DNA of 64,000 nucleotides from Treponema sp. (GCA_017963165.1 JAGCTZ010000161.1:5881-69880); one strand, 5' to 3'. Positions 53,083-62,792 are shown, numbered from the stretch's first letter. Numbers and translations: made by a program. Notes: a model not told the origin generated them from the sequence alone.

Positions 53083-54006
53083 ATGGAAGAACAGGCTGAA
53101 GAATTAAGGGCATTAATGAAGGATGATGTTGTGACTGGCGAAGGAGATATGCCGGATACTGATGGTGTTGTAAAAACAACTCAGGTAAAGCGAAACCGCA
53201 ATACACGAATTATTGCAATTACAAGTGGTAAGGGCGGTGTAGGTAAAACTAACTTTGCAGTTAATATGGCAATTGCTTATGCCCAGCTTGGAAAAAAGGT
53301 TATTCTGATTGACGGTGACCTTGGAATGGCAAACGTAAATGTTCTTCTTAATATTGTTCCTCAGTATAATATGATGCACGTAATAAACAAGAAAAAGACG
53401 ATGAAGGAAATCGTAATGGATACCGAATTCGGAATTAAGTTTATTGCAGGTGCAAACGGATTTTCTAAAATTGCAAACCTTTCTGTAGACGAACTCGATT
53501 ATTTTGCAGGACAGTTTGCATCACTTGGAAATGCAGATATTATTATCATAGATACAGGTGCCGGTATTGCAAATAATGTACTTCAGTTTGTTGCCGCTGC
53601 CGATGAAGTTTTTGTAGTAACAACTCCAGAGCCTACAGCAATTACAGACGCATACGGAATCATAAAAATAATTACAACAGAAATTGTAGATCATACTGTA
53701 GATATTAAATTAATTGTAAACCGTGTACATTCTGCAGACGAAGGAAAACGTATTTCTGAAAGAATCATTACTATCGTAGGACAGTTCCTTGGATACAAGG
53801 TTGAATATCTTGGTTTTGTTTATGAGGATCCTGTAGTTCAGGCAAGCGTAATCAGACAGAAGCCGTTTATTGTTGTAAATCCAACTTCTAAACCTGCAGT
53901 CTGCCTTAAACATATTGTCGGAAAAATAGAAAAAACTGAGCCTGAATATAATGAAGGAGTTTCCAGCTTTATTAAAAAATTCCTTGGACGAAAGTCTAAA
54001 ATATAG
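53083..54006 (+). CDS. flhG: MinD-like ATPase FlhG (FleN)
   Basis: This 307-residue ParA/MinD-type ATPase has the deviant Walker A SGKGGVGKTNFAVNMA near residues 48-63, the switch DGDLGMANVNVLL and IIIDTGAGIANNV. The C-terminus ends in a basic amphipathic stretch (SFIKKFLGRKSK) suited to membrane binding. It controls flagellar number through FlhF. The ATG at 53083 lies after the flhF stop and behind GGAG; an earlier TTG at 53068 is less likely. Confidence 0.95.
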   Translation: MEEQAEELRALMKDDVVTGEGDMPDTDGVVKTTQVKRNRNTRIIAITSGKGGVGKTNFAVNMAIAYAQLGKKVILIDGDLGMANVNVLLNIVPQYNMMHVINKKKTMKEIVMDTEFGIKFIAGANGFSKIANLSVDELDYFAGQFASLGNADIIIIDTGAGIANNVLQFVAAADEVFVVTTPEPTAITDAYGIIKIITTEIVDHTVDIKLIVNRVHSADEGKRISERIITIVGQFLGYKVEYLGFVYEDPVVQASVIRQKPFIVVNPTSKPAVCLKHIVGKIEKTEPEYNEGVSSFIKKFLGRKSKI

Positions 54007-54018
54007 GAAGTGGACGTT

Positions 54019-54093
54019 AAAAAACATCAAAACGTGTCAAAAAACGTCATAAATTAAAAAATACTGTATTTTTTTAAAAATATGGTGTATAAT
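54019..54093 (+). promoter_or_regulatory. Phased A-tracts and possible internal promoter
   Basis: A-tracts start at 54019, 54029 and 54039, then 54056, the first three exactly ten bases apart, which predicts curved DNA. An A/T hairpin (54054-54077) and a TATAAT at 54088-54093 follow. No clear -35 box is seen. It may drive the next two genes, including whiG. Confidence 0.4.
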
Positions 54094-54121
54094 TTTAGAA
54101 TAAGTTTTATTGGGAGGTAAA

Positions 54122-54868
54122 ATGAAGAACATAAAGTTTGTTGCTATATGTGCCGCATCTGGTTTCGTTTTATCTCTTATCTGTGGTTTTTTTTCTAAAT
54201 CGGGCTTCGGAAGAATTTTTTTAATAGCACTCCTTTTTGGCGTGATATTCGGTGGACTTTCCTTTGGTATTTCATTGATATATGACAAATTTCTTAATGT
54301 AGAAGCCTCCGGTGTAGAGAACTCCGCAGGGGCAGAAGGTTTTTCCGTAACTCCAGAGAAAAAAAATCTGGGGCAGCATGTTAACATAATAATTCAGGAA
54401 GAACCTCTTGAACCGAGCGGAAATACAAATCATTATGATGTTGGTGAAAATCATCAGATGCTGAATGAATCTGATTATAAGAATAAAGAAACAAAAGAGG
54501 ACAAAAAAGAACCTGAAGAAAAAATTGTTCCGAAGGATGAATTTGTTCCTATACGTAATTTAGAAACTGTGAAAAACTTTTCGGGTAATGAATCTACAAC
54601 TCCTGTAGAAGCAGAACACCGGCGGGAAGTAATAGCAGCACAGGAAGCAAAAAAGAGCGGGGATCTTGATGTGCTTCCTGATATGACAGAATTCAAAATT
54701 GCTTCTTCTTCAGAAAATGGAGAGGATGATACTGTTGAACTGTCAGATTCTGATGAATCAAGTTTTGTACATTCTGTAACTGATTATAAAAGTTCAGATG
54801 GAACGGAAATAAAGGATGCTTCGCTTATGGCGAAGGCAATTAGTTCAATATTAGCAGAAGAAACTTAA
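54122..54868 (+). CDS. Membrane-anchored acidic protein of unknown function, fla operon
   Basis: This 248-residue protein has two hydrophobic segments near the N-terminus (FVAICAASGFVLSLICGFF and IFLIALLFGVIFGGLSFGISL) and then a long, mostly disordered cytoplasmic tail rich in Glu, Lys, Asp and Ser. The C-terminal end (DASLMAKAISSILAEE) looks like a short conserved helix. The ATG at 54122 follows GGGAGG. A gene of this kind lies between flhG and the sigma factor in other treponemes too, as I recall; its role is unknown. A link to control of the sigma factor is only a guess. Confidence 0.7.
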   Translation: MKNIKFVAICAASGFVLSLICGFFSKSGFGRIFLIALLFGVIFGGLSFGISLIYDKFLNVEASGVENSAGAEGFSVTPEKKNLGQHVNIIIQEEPLEPSGNTNHYDVGENHQMLNESDYKNKETKEDKKEPEEKIVPKDEFVPIRNLETVKNFSGNESTTPVEAEHRREVIAAQEAKKSGDLDVLPDMTEFKIASSSENGEDDTVELSDSDESSFVHSVTDYKSSDGTEIKDASLMAKAISSILAEET

Positions 54869-54880
54869 AGGGTGAGGATT

Positions 54881-55663
54881 ATGCCGATTAACGACGAACA
54901 GGAAGAAGACGATCTCTGGGAAGAATACAAAAAAACAAAGTCTCCAGCAATCAGAGATAAATTCATACGACAGTATATGCCTCTCGTAAAATATGTAGCC
55001 GGAAAGGTTGCAGTCGGAATGCCTAATAGTGTTGAATTTTATGACCTTGTCGGATATGGACAGTTCGGGCTTCTTGATGCAATAAGTAAATATGATACGT
55101 CAAAGAATGTTAAATTCAAAACGTATGCCGTTACAAGAATCCGCGGTGCTATTTTTGATGAACTGCGTCAGATGGACTGGGTTCCTCGTTCTGTTAGACA
55201 GAAGAGCCGTGAAATTGAAGATGCAATTGTTTCTCTTGAATCACGCCTTGGACGCCCTGCAAGCGATTCCGAAATTGCCGATTCACTGAACATGACAGAG
55301 GATGAATATCATCGTACTATCATGAAGATTTCGGGTACAAGCATTCTTTCTTTAAATGATGTATGGTATGCCGGAGATGATAATGACAATATGTCAATAG
55401 GAAATAATATAGAATCTCCTGCAAGCCTTAATCCAGATGTTATTGCCGAACGTGAAGAAATAAGAAAAGTAATTGCTCAGGCTATAAGCGAATTACCAGA
55501 AAAAGAAAAAATGGTAATTGTTCTTTACTACCATGAAGATTTAACATTTAAGGAAATTGGAGAGGTTCTTGAAGTAAGTGAATCACGTATTTCACAGCTT
55601 CATACAAAGGCAAATCTGCGCCTGCGTGCTAAGCTTACAAACCTGCGCAAAGGAATAATCTGA
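54881..55663 (+). CDS. whiG: Flagellar sigma-28 factor (FliA/WhiG)
   Basis: This 260-residue sigma factor has region 2 (RDKFIRQYMPLVKYVAGKVA, DLVGYGQFGLLDAISKYD, KFKTYAVTRIRGAIFDELR, DWVPRSVRQKSR), region 3 and region 4 (LPEKEKMVIVLYYHEDLTFKEIG, SESRISQLHTKA). It directs transcription of late flagellar and chemotaxis genes. The ATG at 54881 is preferred to a GTG at 54872 that would lie inside the GGGTGAGG ribosome site. A candidate target promoter is seen upstream of flgF (9373-9399). Confidence 0.95.
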   Translation: MPINDEQEEDDLWEEYKKTKSPAIRDKFIRQYMPLVKYVAGKVAVGMPNSVEFYDLVGYGQFGLLDAISKYDTSKNVKFKTYAVTRIRGAIFDELRQMDWVPRSVRQKSREIEDAIVSLESRLGRPASDSEIADSLNMTEDEYHRTIMKISGTSILSLNDVWYAGDDNDNMSIGNNIESPASLNPDVIAEREEIRKVIAQAISELPEKEKMVIVLYYHEDLTFKEIGEVLEVSESRISQLHTKANLRLRAKLTNLRKGII

Positions 55664-55666
55664 TAA

Positions 55667-57634
55667 ATGGTTGGTCTTGATATAATCCGTGAAGAAATGC
55701 GTAAACGTCTCGAACAAGACAAAGCGCTTCATATGGTCGAAGTTAACGCAGATACCATTGAAGAAGCTCTTCAGGATGCTTCGGTTCAGCTTGATTCTAA
55801 AATATCAAATCTTCAATACGAAATTATGGAAAGAGGAAGCGACGGCTTTCTTGGAATGGGCAAAAAACCCTGGAAGCTTCGTATTTATCAGGATCCTTCT
55901 ACAATCAAAAAAGTTCAAAAGCTTGCTTCGGATGGTCTTTTTTCAGAAGATGGCATGGACGAAGAAGCTCAAATCAAAGACAGAGACGGACTTTTTTACG
56001 TTCATCATTTTGGTTCAGACATCATGCTCAAGGTTATTCCCCCTGTTGGAAAAGGCATGCCCGTTGAATTCAAAGATGTTATGCAGGAAATCAACAGACC
56101 AGATACGCTTGAAGTTGATGAATCACTTGTTAAGAAATATGTTAAGCAGGGAACCGAAAGTGAATATTGCATAGTTGGTGCCTATAAGCATGTTCCTGCC
56201 GGCGATGTTCTTATTTCTGTAGAAAGCACAAAAGATGAAATGAAGGCTTCTATTGTTGTTACACCACCAGCTATGAGTGGTGCCGAAGCTTCTTCAGAAT
56301 CTATTAAACGTGCTCTTAGTGCTCAGGGTGTTATTGAACAATGTTATGATGAAGCAAAAATCAACGAGTTTGTTGATAATCCTGTTTATAATATTCCTTT
56401 TGAAGTTGCAAGTGCAATTCTGCCTGTTGACGGAAAGGATGCTTACCTTCTTTACAACTTTGAAACAGATGTTCGTCGCCTTAAAGCTAAGGTTTCTGAA
56501 ACTGGTCAGATTAACTACAAGGAACTCAATCAGATTCAGAACGTTATTGCAGACCAGCCGCTTGCTACAAAAATGCAGCCTGAACGAGGTCGTGGTGGTA
56601 AAACAATTTTCGGACGTTATCTCGAAGCCAAAAACGGAAAAGATATTCAGGTTACTCTTGGCGAAAACGTACACTTTGATAGGGATGGCGTAACAATCAA
56701 GGCTTCTATCGATGGTGAAGTAATGCTTGTAAACGGTAAGATTACTGTAGAACCTGTTAAGTATCTTGATGCCGTTAATGTTAAGACTGGTGACATTAAG
56801 TTTGTTGGTACAGTAATTATTAAGGGCTCAGTAGAAGAAGGCTATAAGGTAGAGGCAACTAACATCGAAGTAAACGGTATTGTTGATAAATCTGTTCTTG
56901 AGGCAACTGGAAATATTATTGTTCGTCAGGGTGTTTTTGGAAAAGGCGAAGGCTTCATAAAGGCTGGAAAATCTTTGTGGGCTAAGTTTATTAACGATAC
57001 AACTGTCGAAGTAGAAGAAAATGTAATTGTTTCTGACTCTATTGTAAATTCAAATATTACTGCCATGAAGAATATTGTTCTGCGCGGTAAAAAGGCACAG
57101 ATTATTGGTGGACATCTGCTTGCAACAGAAGAGATTTGCGCGCGAAAGGTTGGTTCGCCTGGTGGTGGTACAGAAACTATTCTGGAAGTTGGTATTGATC
57201 CGCGCGCGAAAAAGCGTCTTCTTGAACTTCAGAAAAAACAGACAGACAGTACAAGAGATTACGAAAATAACGAGCTTGATATTCAGAATCTTGAGCAGCA
57301 GAAAAAGCTTAGAAAAAGGCTTCCTCAGGAAAAGGAAGAAAAACTTGCTTCTCTCAAGCAGCGTAATAAACTTATCGGCGAAGAGCTTGAAGATATGACA
57401 GAAGAAATTGATAAGATTCAGGCACACTTGAGGGAGCTTAAGGCAGTTGGAAAAGTTAAGGTCGAAGAAACTGTATATGCCGGTGTAAAAATCTATGTAC
57501 GCGATGTTTTGGACGAAGTAAAGATGGATACAAAGCATGTTACATTCTACTACGACAAGAGCTTTAGCAAGCGTGGGGATTACGAACCGCCTTCTTTAGT
57601 GGAGGAACAACCGGATGGGTATACAGCCGATTGA
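55667..57634 (+). CDS. FapA-type (DUF342) protein with Jag-N domain
   Basis: This 655-residue protein begins with a Jag-N type domain (about residues 15-75, ADTIEEALQDASVQL and GSDGFLGMGKKPWKLRI). The centre (about 230-480) is a FapA/DUF342 polymer-forming beta-helix with VTIKASIDGEVML, VKTGDIKFVGTVIIKGSVEEG and VFGKGEGFIKAGKS. The C-terminus is a coiled coil followed by a small beta domain. It is cytosolic. Jag-N/FapA proteins often sit beside flagellar sigma genes; the function is poorly known, perhaps RNA- or cell-surface related. It starts four bases after whiG and overlaps the next gene by 20 bases. Confidence 0.8.
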   Translation: MVGLDIIREEMRKRLEQDKALHMVEVNADTIEEALQDASVQLDSKISNLQYEIMERGSDGFLGMGKKPWKLRIYQDPSTIKKVQKLASDGLFSEDGMDEEAQIKDRDGLFYVHHFGSDIMLKVIPPVGKGMPVEFKDVMQEINRPDTLEVDESLVKKYVKQGTESEYCIVGAYKHVPAGDVLISVESTKDEMKASIVVTPPAMSGAEASSESIKRALSAQGVIEQCYDEAKINEFVDNPVYNIPFEVASAILPVDGKDAYLLYNFETDVRRLKAKVSETGQINYKELNQIQNVIADQPLATKMQPERGRGGKTIFGRYLEAKNGKDIQVTLGENVHFDRDGVTIKASIDGEVMLVNGKITVEPVKYLDAVNVKTGDIKFVGTVIIKGSVEEGYKVEATNIEVNGIVDKSVLEATGNIIVRQGVFGKGEGFIKAGKSLWAKFINDTTVEVEENVIVSDSIVNSNITAMKNIVLRGKKAQIIGGHLLATEEICARKVGSPGGGTETILEVGIDPRAKKRLLELQKKQTDSTRDYENNELDIQNLEQQKKLRKRLPQEKEEKLASLKQRNKLIGEELEDMTEEIDKIQAHLRELKAVGKVKVEETVYAGVKIYVRDVLDEVKMDTKHVTFYYDKSFSKRGDYEPPSLVEEQPDGYTAD

Positions 57635-57953
57635 TTTACAAAACATGTACTCGCAGATGTCTAACATTGCAAGAAATGTTGGTGGTCAACAGCAGGCAGC
57701 TCAAATCGCAGAATCGGTTCAACAGCAGAATCAGATTCAAAAAAATATCGAACAGTCGCAGAGGGTTAATCAGACTAACAACGATAAAGCAAATACAAAC
57801 AATGTAAACCCAGATGGTCACAAGGGTGGGGCAGGAACCTATCAGAATCCTAATAAAAAAGGACGCAAGCAGAAAGAGTTGACCGCAGGTTTTGGTTCAT
57901 ACGGAGAAGCAAAATCAGAATATGTGGGTACAATTGTAGATATAACAAGGTAG
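57615..57953 (+). CDS. Small hydrophilic protein of unknown function
   Basis: This 112-residue protein is rich in Gln and Asn (about 35-65), with a helical N-terminal part (IQPIDLQNMYSQMSNIARNVGG) and a C-terminal part with GGAGTYQNPNKKGRKQ. It overlaps the FapA-like gene by 20 bases in another frame; GTGGAGGAAC upstream is a good ribosome site. It has no membrane segment or known motif. Coding is supported by its ribosome site and tight spacing on both sides. Confidence 0.6.
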   Translation: MGIQPIDLQNMYSQMSNIARNVGGQQQAAQIAESVQQQNQIQKNIEQSQRVNQTNNDKANTNNVNPDGHKGGAGTYQNPNKKGRKQKELTAGFGSYGEAKSEYVGTIVDITR

Positions 57954-57958
57954 AATAA

Positions 57959-58639
57959 ATGACGTTCTTTGTAATTTCTGTACTTACATTAAATATAATT
58001 CTTTGGATAGTTCTGCTTGTCCGTTTTAAAAAACTTTTTTCTACAGATAACATCATTGATAAAACTCAAGAAAAGCTTAATCATCTTATAAAAGAAATAG
58101 ACACAGCTGCCGACAGAGATACGTATCTTGCAAAAGAAACAACAAAACGTATTCAGTCAATGATTGATGAAGCCGAATTGAAAATGCAATTATTTCGCGA
58201 AGCAACCCAGCGTCTTAGAGATATGATTGCAGAAGCAGATAGAATTAATAAAGGACATGGTGTAGTAGAACGTATAGCAGTAAAATCACAGATAGATCCT
58301 GATTCTGCTTATGAAGTAAAAATATCTGATAAAAAGCCTGAACAGGGAAATCTTTTTGATCAGGAAAATGATACTTATTCGCCTCCTTCTGGTTCATATA
58401 AATCAATTCAAAAAAATGAAACAAATGTTACCCCTGACGGAGCTGCATATCATGAAATCCCTTTAATTATTACAAAAGTTTATGATGATAAACCTGCTCA
58501 GCTTACTCCGGAAGAAAAGAAAAAGAATCTTTCTCATCTTGTAAGAAAACGCTTTGAAGAAGGAATGAGTGCAGAAGAAATTGCTGCAAATTTAAACTGT
58601 TCAATTACAGAAATTCAGTTTATAATAGATATGATGTGA
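57959..58639 (+). CDS. Membrane-anchored coiled-coil protein with C-terminal helix-turn-helix-like end
   Basis: This 226-residue protein has an N-terminal membrane helix (FFVISVLTLNIILWIVLLV), a coiled coil (about 30-105) and a polar middle. The C-terminal segment HLVRKRFEEGMSAEEIAANLNCSITEIQFII resembles a small helix-turn-helix, as seen in membrane proteins of the DUF6115 kind. It lies five bases after the preceding small gene, so the FapA-like, small and coiled-coil genes form the tail of the fla transcript. Function unknown. Confidence 0.7.
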   Translation: MTFFVISVLTLNIILWIVLLVRFKKLFSTDNIIDKTQEKLNHLIKEIDTAADRDTYLAKETTKRIQSMIDEAELKMQLFREATQRLRDMIAEADRINKGHGVVERIAVKSQIDPDSAYEVKISDKKPEQGNLFDQENDTYSPPSGSYKSIQKNETNVTPDGAAYHEIPLIITKVYDDKPAQLTPEEKKKNLSHLVRKRFEEGMSAEEIAANLNCSITEIQFIIDMM

Positions 58640-58640
58640 G

Positions 58641-58661
58641 TAAGCCCGCTGGCGGGCGGTG
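58641..58661 (+). repeat. GC-rich palindrome, family C, copy 2
   Basis: TAA, GCCCGC-TG-GCGGGC, GGTG. It differs from copy 1 at 12356-12376 only by a pair of changes that keeps the stem intact. It lies between the coiled-coil gene and galM. Confidence 0.6.
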
Positions 58662-58674
58662 ATAGGAGTATATA

Positions 58675-59736
58675 ATGGAAATTAAAAAACAAAAATGGGG
58701 AATTCTTGCTGATGGAACTAAAATTCATCTTTATACAGTTTCAAACGGCAATATGTCTTTTTCATGTACAGATTATGGTTGTACAATTACAAGCATTGTA
58801 TTAAATGGAGCTAATGGCAAAAAAACAGATGTCGTTTTGGGATATTCGACACTTGACGGATATATTAATGGAAATGTGTTCTTTGGTGCTCTTGTAGGAA
58901 GATTCGCAAACAGAATAGGCAAGGCTTCTTTTACAATTGGTAAAACTGAATATAAACTTGATAAAAATGATGGTCCTAATACTCTTCACGGTGGTTTTAA
59001 AGGATACCATAAAGAAGTATGGAAGGCAAAAACTATAAAAGAAAAAAATAAATATGGAGTAACTTTTAAAAGAACTTCTCCTGATGGCGAACAGGGATTC
59101 CCTGGAAACTGCGAAATAGAAGTGAGTTATCTTCTGGATGATAACAATAATCTTACCTGCTATTACACAGCAAAAACAGATAGAGCAACTCCTATAAATA
59201 TTACAAACCACGCATACTTTAATCTTGCAGGCAACGGAAATATAGGCGATCACTTTATGAAGATGAATTCTACAAAACGCCTTGAAGTTAATTCAAGATT
59301 AATTCCAACAGGTAAGCTTCTTGATGTAAAGGGAACTCCTTTTGATTTTACAAAAGAAAAGAAAATCGGAAAGGATATTGGACAGATTCCACCTGGATAT
59401 GATCATTGTTATGTAACAGAAATGTATGATCCTGAAAATAAACAATGCGGACTTCCTCTTTCTGATAATGATTTGGTTGAATTCTGTACTGTAAGGGAAA
59501 CTGTAACAGGTAATGCTATGTCTGTATTTACAAACATGGAAGGCTGTCAGTTCTACACCGGAAACTTTGTAAAAGGCCCTGGTAAAAACGGTGTGCTTTA
59601 CAAAGCTCACGATGCTTTCTGTCTTGAAACACAGTGTTTCCCAGATACACCGAATAAAGAAGCTTTCCCAACCTGTATACTGCAACCAGGTCAGATAATG
59701 AAGGCTAAAACAATTTATTCTTTCACAATCGGGTAA
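58675..59736 (+). CDS. galM: Aldose 1-epimerase (galactose mutarotase)
   Basis: This 353-residue enzyme interconverts alpha and beta anomers of galactose or glucose. Conserved residues lie in GALVGRFANRIGKA, NTLHGGFKGYHKEVW (catalytic His), INITNHAYFNLAG (second His) and the C-terminal FCLETQCFPDTPN (catalytic Glu). Length is standard. The ATG follows AGGAG eight bases away. It probably has its own expression signal or is read through from the preceding genes; the short GC palindrome at 58644 lies between. Confidence 0.95.
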   Translation: MEIKKQKWGILADGTKIHLYTVSNGNMSFSCTDYGCTITSIVLNGANGKKTDVVLGYSTLDGYINGNVFFGALVGRFANRIGKASFTIGKTEYKLDKNDGPNTLHGGFKGYHKEVWKAKTIKEKNKYGVTFKRTSPDGEQGFPGNCEIEVSYLLDDNNNLTCYYTAKTDRATPINITNHAYFNLAGNGNIGDHFMKMNSTKRLEVNSRLIPTGKLLDVKGTPFDFTKEKKIGKDIGQIPPGYDHCYVTEMYDPENKQCGLPLSDNDLVEFCTVRETVTGNAMSVFTNMEGCQFYTGNFVKGPGKNGVLYKAHDAFCLETQCFPDTPNKEAFPTCILQPGQIMKAKTIYSFTIG

Positions 59737-59789
59737 ATAAGTTATCTGCTAAAAGCTCATATATTCTAAAAAAGTTCATTGATTTTTAA

Positions 59790-59818
59790 TTGTAAATTCT
59801 CAAAATTCAGAGTATTAT
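59790..59818 (+). promoter_or_regulatory. Promoter of the V-ATPase operon
   Basis: TTGTAA (59790-59795), 17 bases, TATTAT (59813-59818). It predicts a leader of about 35 bases before the ATG at 59859, which has GAGGT as ribosome site. Confidence 0.6.
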
Positions 59819-59858
59819 ATTATATTATACTTTGGTTATTATTATGTGAGGTATTGTA

Positions 59859-60479
59859 ATGGATGTACAATTACAGGAACTGATTGATAAAATCAAGAAA
59901 GATGGCGTAAGTGCAGCTGAACAAAAGGCTGCCGAAATTATTGCCGACGCAGAAAAAAAAGCAGACGCAAAGATTAAAGACGCCGAAGAAAAAGCTGCTC
60001 AAATCATAAAAGATGCAAAAGCAGAAACAGAAAGAATGCAGAAAGCAAGTGATGAAGCAATTGTTCAGGCAGGACGCAACATGCTGCTTTCATTCAGAGA
60101 TTCACTTATTGGTGAACTTGATGCACTTATTAAAGCAGAAACAGCAAAAGCTGAATCAAAGAATATTCTTGAAAAGCTTGTGCCAGAAACTGTAAAGGCA
60201 TGGGCAAAAAATGCAGATGCTTCAGAGCTTTCTGTTCTTTTGAGTGAATCAGATCTCAAAGCATTACAGAGTGCATTTACTGCACAACTTAAAAACGAAA
60301 TTAAAAAAGGTCTCGAAATTAAACCTGATAAAACACTTGCAGCCGGTTTTAGAATTGGTGTTAAAAATGGTGCCGCATTCTATGATTATTCAGCTGACGC
60401 ACTTTCAGAAATGTTTGCTGCCTACCTTAATCCAAAAGTTGCAGCTTTGTTAAAGGTTGCTGCAAAGGACGCAGAATAG
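59859..60479 (+). CDS. atpE: V-type ATPase subunit E
   Basis: This 206-residue protein has an N-terminal Ala/Lys/Glu-rich helix that forms the peripheral stalk (AEQKAAEIIADAEKKADAKI and further), then a C-terminal globular domain of about 100 residues. The arrangement and its place directly before the DUF2764 and A subunit genes identify it. The last base of its stop is the first base of the next GTG start. Confidence 0.85.
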   Translation: MDVQLQELIDKIKKDGVSAAEQKAAEIIADAEKKADAKIKDAEEKAAQIIKDAKAETERMQKASDEAIVQAGRNMLLSFRDSLIGELDALIKAETAKAESKNILEKLVPETVKAWAKNADASELSVLLSESDLKALQSAFTAQLKNEIKKGLEIKPDKTLAAGFRIGVKNGAAFYDYSADALSEMFAAYLNPKVAALLKVAAKDAE

Positions 60480-61021
60480 TGGCTTATTATTATCTGGTTT
60501 CACAGTTACCAAATATCTCTTCTGGTGAAAGCAAATCCAATCTTCCCTTAAATACAATTCAATTTAGGGAAGTTGCTTCTCGTTTTATTTCACCAAAAGA
60601 AAAAGCTGTCCTTGATGGTCTTTCATTAGTTCCTCCTATGGAGCTTAGTCCAACAGGTTCAAGCTTTCTTGATGTATGGTACGAAAAAGAAAGAAACCTG
60701 CGTTGTGCACTTGCACAGATTCGTGCTCAGAAAATGAAAAAAGATAGTGTTCCGCTTCCTCCTGGTTGTACTGCAGATATTATTTCTGCAGCACGTACAG
60801 CAGTTGGTATGGACAGTCCTTTAAGCGCAGAGCAGTTTCTTTATGATTACAGGTTACGCCTTCTTGATGATTTGCGCCCATTAGACGCATTTTCTATTGA
60901 TGCGGTGTACGCCTACGGCATCAGACTTATGCTTGTTGAACGCATGCGAAAGTTTGAAGTTGAAAATGGAAAGACATCTTATCATAAGATTTATGATGAA
61001 ATTTTGGATGGAGATAAATAA
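60479..61021 (+). CDS. V-ATPase-associated protein, DUF2764
   Basis: This 180-residue protein begins MAYYYLVSQLPNISSG from a GTG codon and has no membrane segment. Such a gene lies between subunits E and A in spirochaetal V-ATPase operons, and the sequence fits that group. It may replace or resemble the C/AC39 type subunit, but its position in the enzyme is not known. Overlaps of one base on both sides show strict co-translation. Confidence 0.8.
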   Translation: MAYYYLVSQLPNISSGESKSNLPLNTIQFREVASRFISPKEKAVLDGLSLVPPMELSPTGSSFLDVWYEKERNLRCALAQIRAQKMKKDSVPLPPGCTADIISAARTAVGMDSPLSAEQFLYDYRLRLLDDLRPLDAFSIDAVYAYGIRLMLVERMRKFEVENGKTSYHKIYDEILDGDK

Positions 61022-62790
61022 TGACTGATACAAAAGCTAAAGTAGTCGGCATTAATGGAAACATGGTCACAATTGAATTTGATGGCGCAGTTTCTATGAA
61101 TGAAGTAGGCTACGTAAATGTAGACGGAAAGAAGCTCAGAGGTGAAGTTATACGTATCCGTGGAAACAAAGCTCAGATGCAGATTTTCGAAATGACACAG
61201 GGCATCAAAGCCGGTGACAAGGTTGACCTTGTAGGAGACCTTCTTTGTGCTGAATTGGGACCTGGTCTTCTTGGACAAACCTTTGATGGTTTGCAGAACC
61301 CGCTTCCACTTGTTGCAGAAAAAGCAGGTTTCTTCCTTGAACGTGGTGTTTATGTAGATTCACTTCCACGTGATAAGAAATGGGAATGGACTCCAACTGT
61401 AAAACCTGGAGACAAAGTTCTTCGTGGTGACCCGATTGGTTCTGTTCCGGAAGGACCTTTTACACATAAAATTCTTGTTCCTTTTGATCTTCTTGGAATG
61501 TATACAGTAAAGAAGGTTGAAAAAGCTGGAGAATATACTATTGAAGATACAATCTGTGTAGTAACAGATGAAAAGGGAAAAGACCATAAACTTCAGATGG
61601 CATTCAAATGGCCTGTAAAGCGTGCCGTAGACTGCTATGCAGAACGCCTTGCACCAAGTGAACCAATGGTAACTCAGGTTCGTCTTATTGATACTTTCTA
61701 TCCAGTATCGAAGGGTGGTACATATTGTATTCCTGGTCCATTCGGTGCCGGTAAAACAGTTCTTCAGCACACAACATCACGTAACGCAGACGTTGATATC
61801 GTAATCATTGCTGCCTGCGGTGAACGTGCCGGTGAAGTTGTTGAAACAATTAAAGAGTTCCCAGAACTTAAAGACCCACGAACAGGCCGTTCTTTGATGG
61901 AACGAACAATCATCATCTGTAACACATCTTCTATGCCAGTTGCTTCACGCGAAGCTTCGGTTTATACATCTGTTACACTTGCTGAATATTATCGTCAGAT
62001 GGGCTTGCACGTATTGCTCCTTGCAGACTCAACCTCTCGTTGGGCTCAAGCTTTACGCGAAATGTCTGGTCGTTTGGAAGAGATTCCTGGAGAAGAAGCA
62101 TTCCCAGCTTACCTTGAATCTTACATTGCTGCATTCTATGAAAGAGCAGGTATTGTACGCTTGCGCGATGGAAATGTAGGTTCTGTAACAATTGGTGGTA
62201 CAGTATCTCCTGCCGGTGGTAACTTTGAAGAGCCTGTAACTCAGGCAACTCTTAAAGTAGTAGGTGCGTTCCATGGACTTAGCCGTGAACGTTCAGATGC
62301 ACGAAAATATCCTGCAATTGACCCAATCATTTCATGGTCAAAATATAAATCAGTTATCCGCGAAGACTGGGTAGCGTATGCACGCAAGGTATTCCTTAGT
62401 GGTGTAGAAGTAAACCAGATGATGAAGGTTGTTGGTGAAGAAGGTACAACAACAGAAGATTATATCGAATATCTTAAGAGTGAATTCCTTGATGCAGTTT
62501 ATATGCAGCAAAACTCATTTGATGAAATTGATGCGGCTGTAAGTGTTGAACGCCAGCAGTATACATTTGCAAAAGTTTTGAAAGTTCTTGGTTCAGACTT
62601 TGCTCTTGAAGATAAAGATACAGCACGTAACTTCTTTAACCAGATGCGTCAGAAGTTCATAGACTGGAACTATTCTCTATGGAACAGCGACAAATTCAAG
62701 CAAGCCGAAAAAGATATTGAAGATCATTTTGCATCTGCAAGTGGAAAGGTCCGCGAAGATGTAAGCGCAATGCTTAAGGATGGTGAATAA
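61021..62790 (+). CDS. atpA: V-type ATPase catalytic subunit A
   Basis: This 589-residue protein has P-loop GPFGAGKT at residues 239-246, the [11 protein letters not shown] region with catalytic Glu, the [25 protein letters not shown] stretch and the V-type-specific insertion before the P-loop. It hydrolyses or makes ATP in the V1 head, coupled to proton or sodium transport. The start overlaps the previous stop by one base; subunit B follows after two bases. Confidence 0.97.
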   Translation: MTDTKAKVVGINGNMVTIEFDGAVSMNEVGYVNVDGKKLRGEVIRIRGNKAQMQIFEMTQGIKAGDKVDLVGDLLCAELGPGLLGQTFDGLQNPLPLVAEKAGFFLERGVYVDSLPRDKKWEWTPTVKPGDKVLRGDPIGSVPEGPFTHKILVPFDLLGMYTVKKVEKAGEYTIEDTICVVTDEKGKDHKLQMAFKWPVKRAVDCYAERLAPSEPMVTQVRLIDTFYPVSKGGTYCIPGPFGAGKTVLQHTTSRNADVDIVIIAACGERAGEVVETIKEFPELKDPRTGRSLMERTIIICNTSSMPVASREASVYTSVTLAEYYRQMGLHVLLLADSTSRWAQALREMSGRLEEIPGEEAFPAYLESYIAAFYERAGIVRLRDGNVGSVTIGGTVSPAGGNFEEPVTQATLKVVGAFHGLSRERSDARKYPAIDPIISWSKYKSVIREDWVAYARKVFLSGVEVNQMMKVVGEEGTTTEDYIEYLKSEFLDAVYMQQNSFDEIDAAVSVERQQYTFAKVLKVLGSDFALEDKDTARNFFNQMRQKFIDWNYSLWNSDKFKQAEKDIEDHFASASGKVREDVSAMLKDGE

Positions 62791-62792
62791 TT

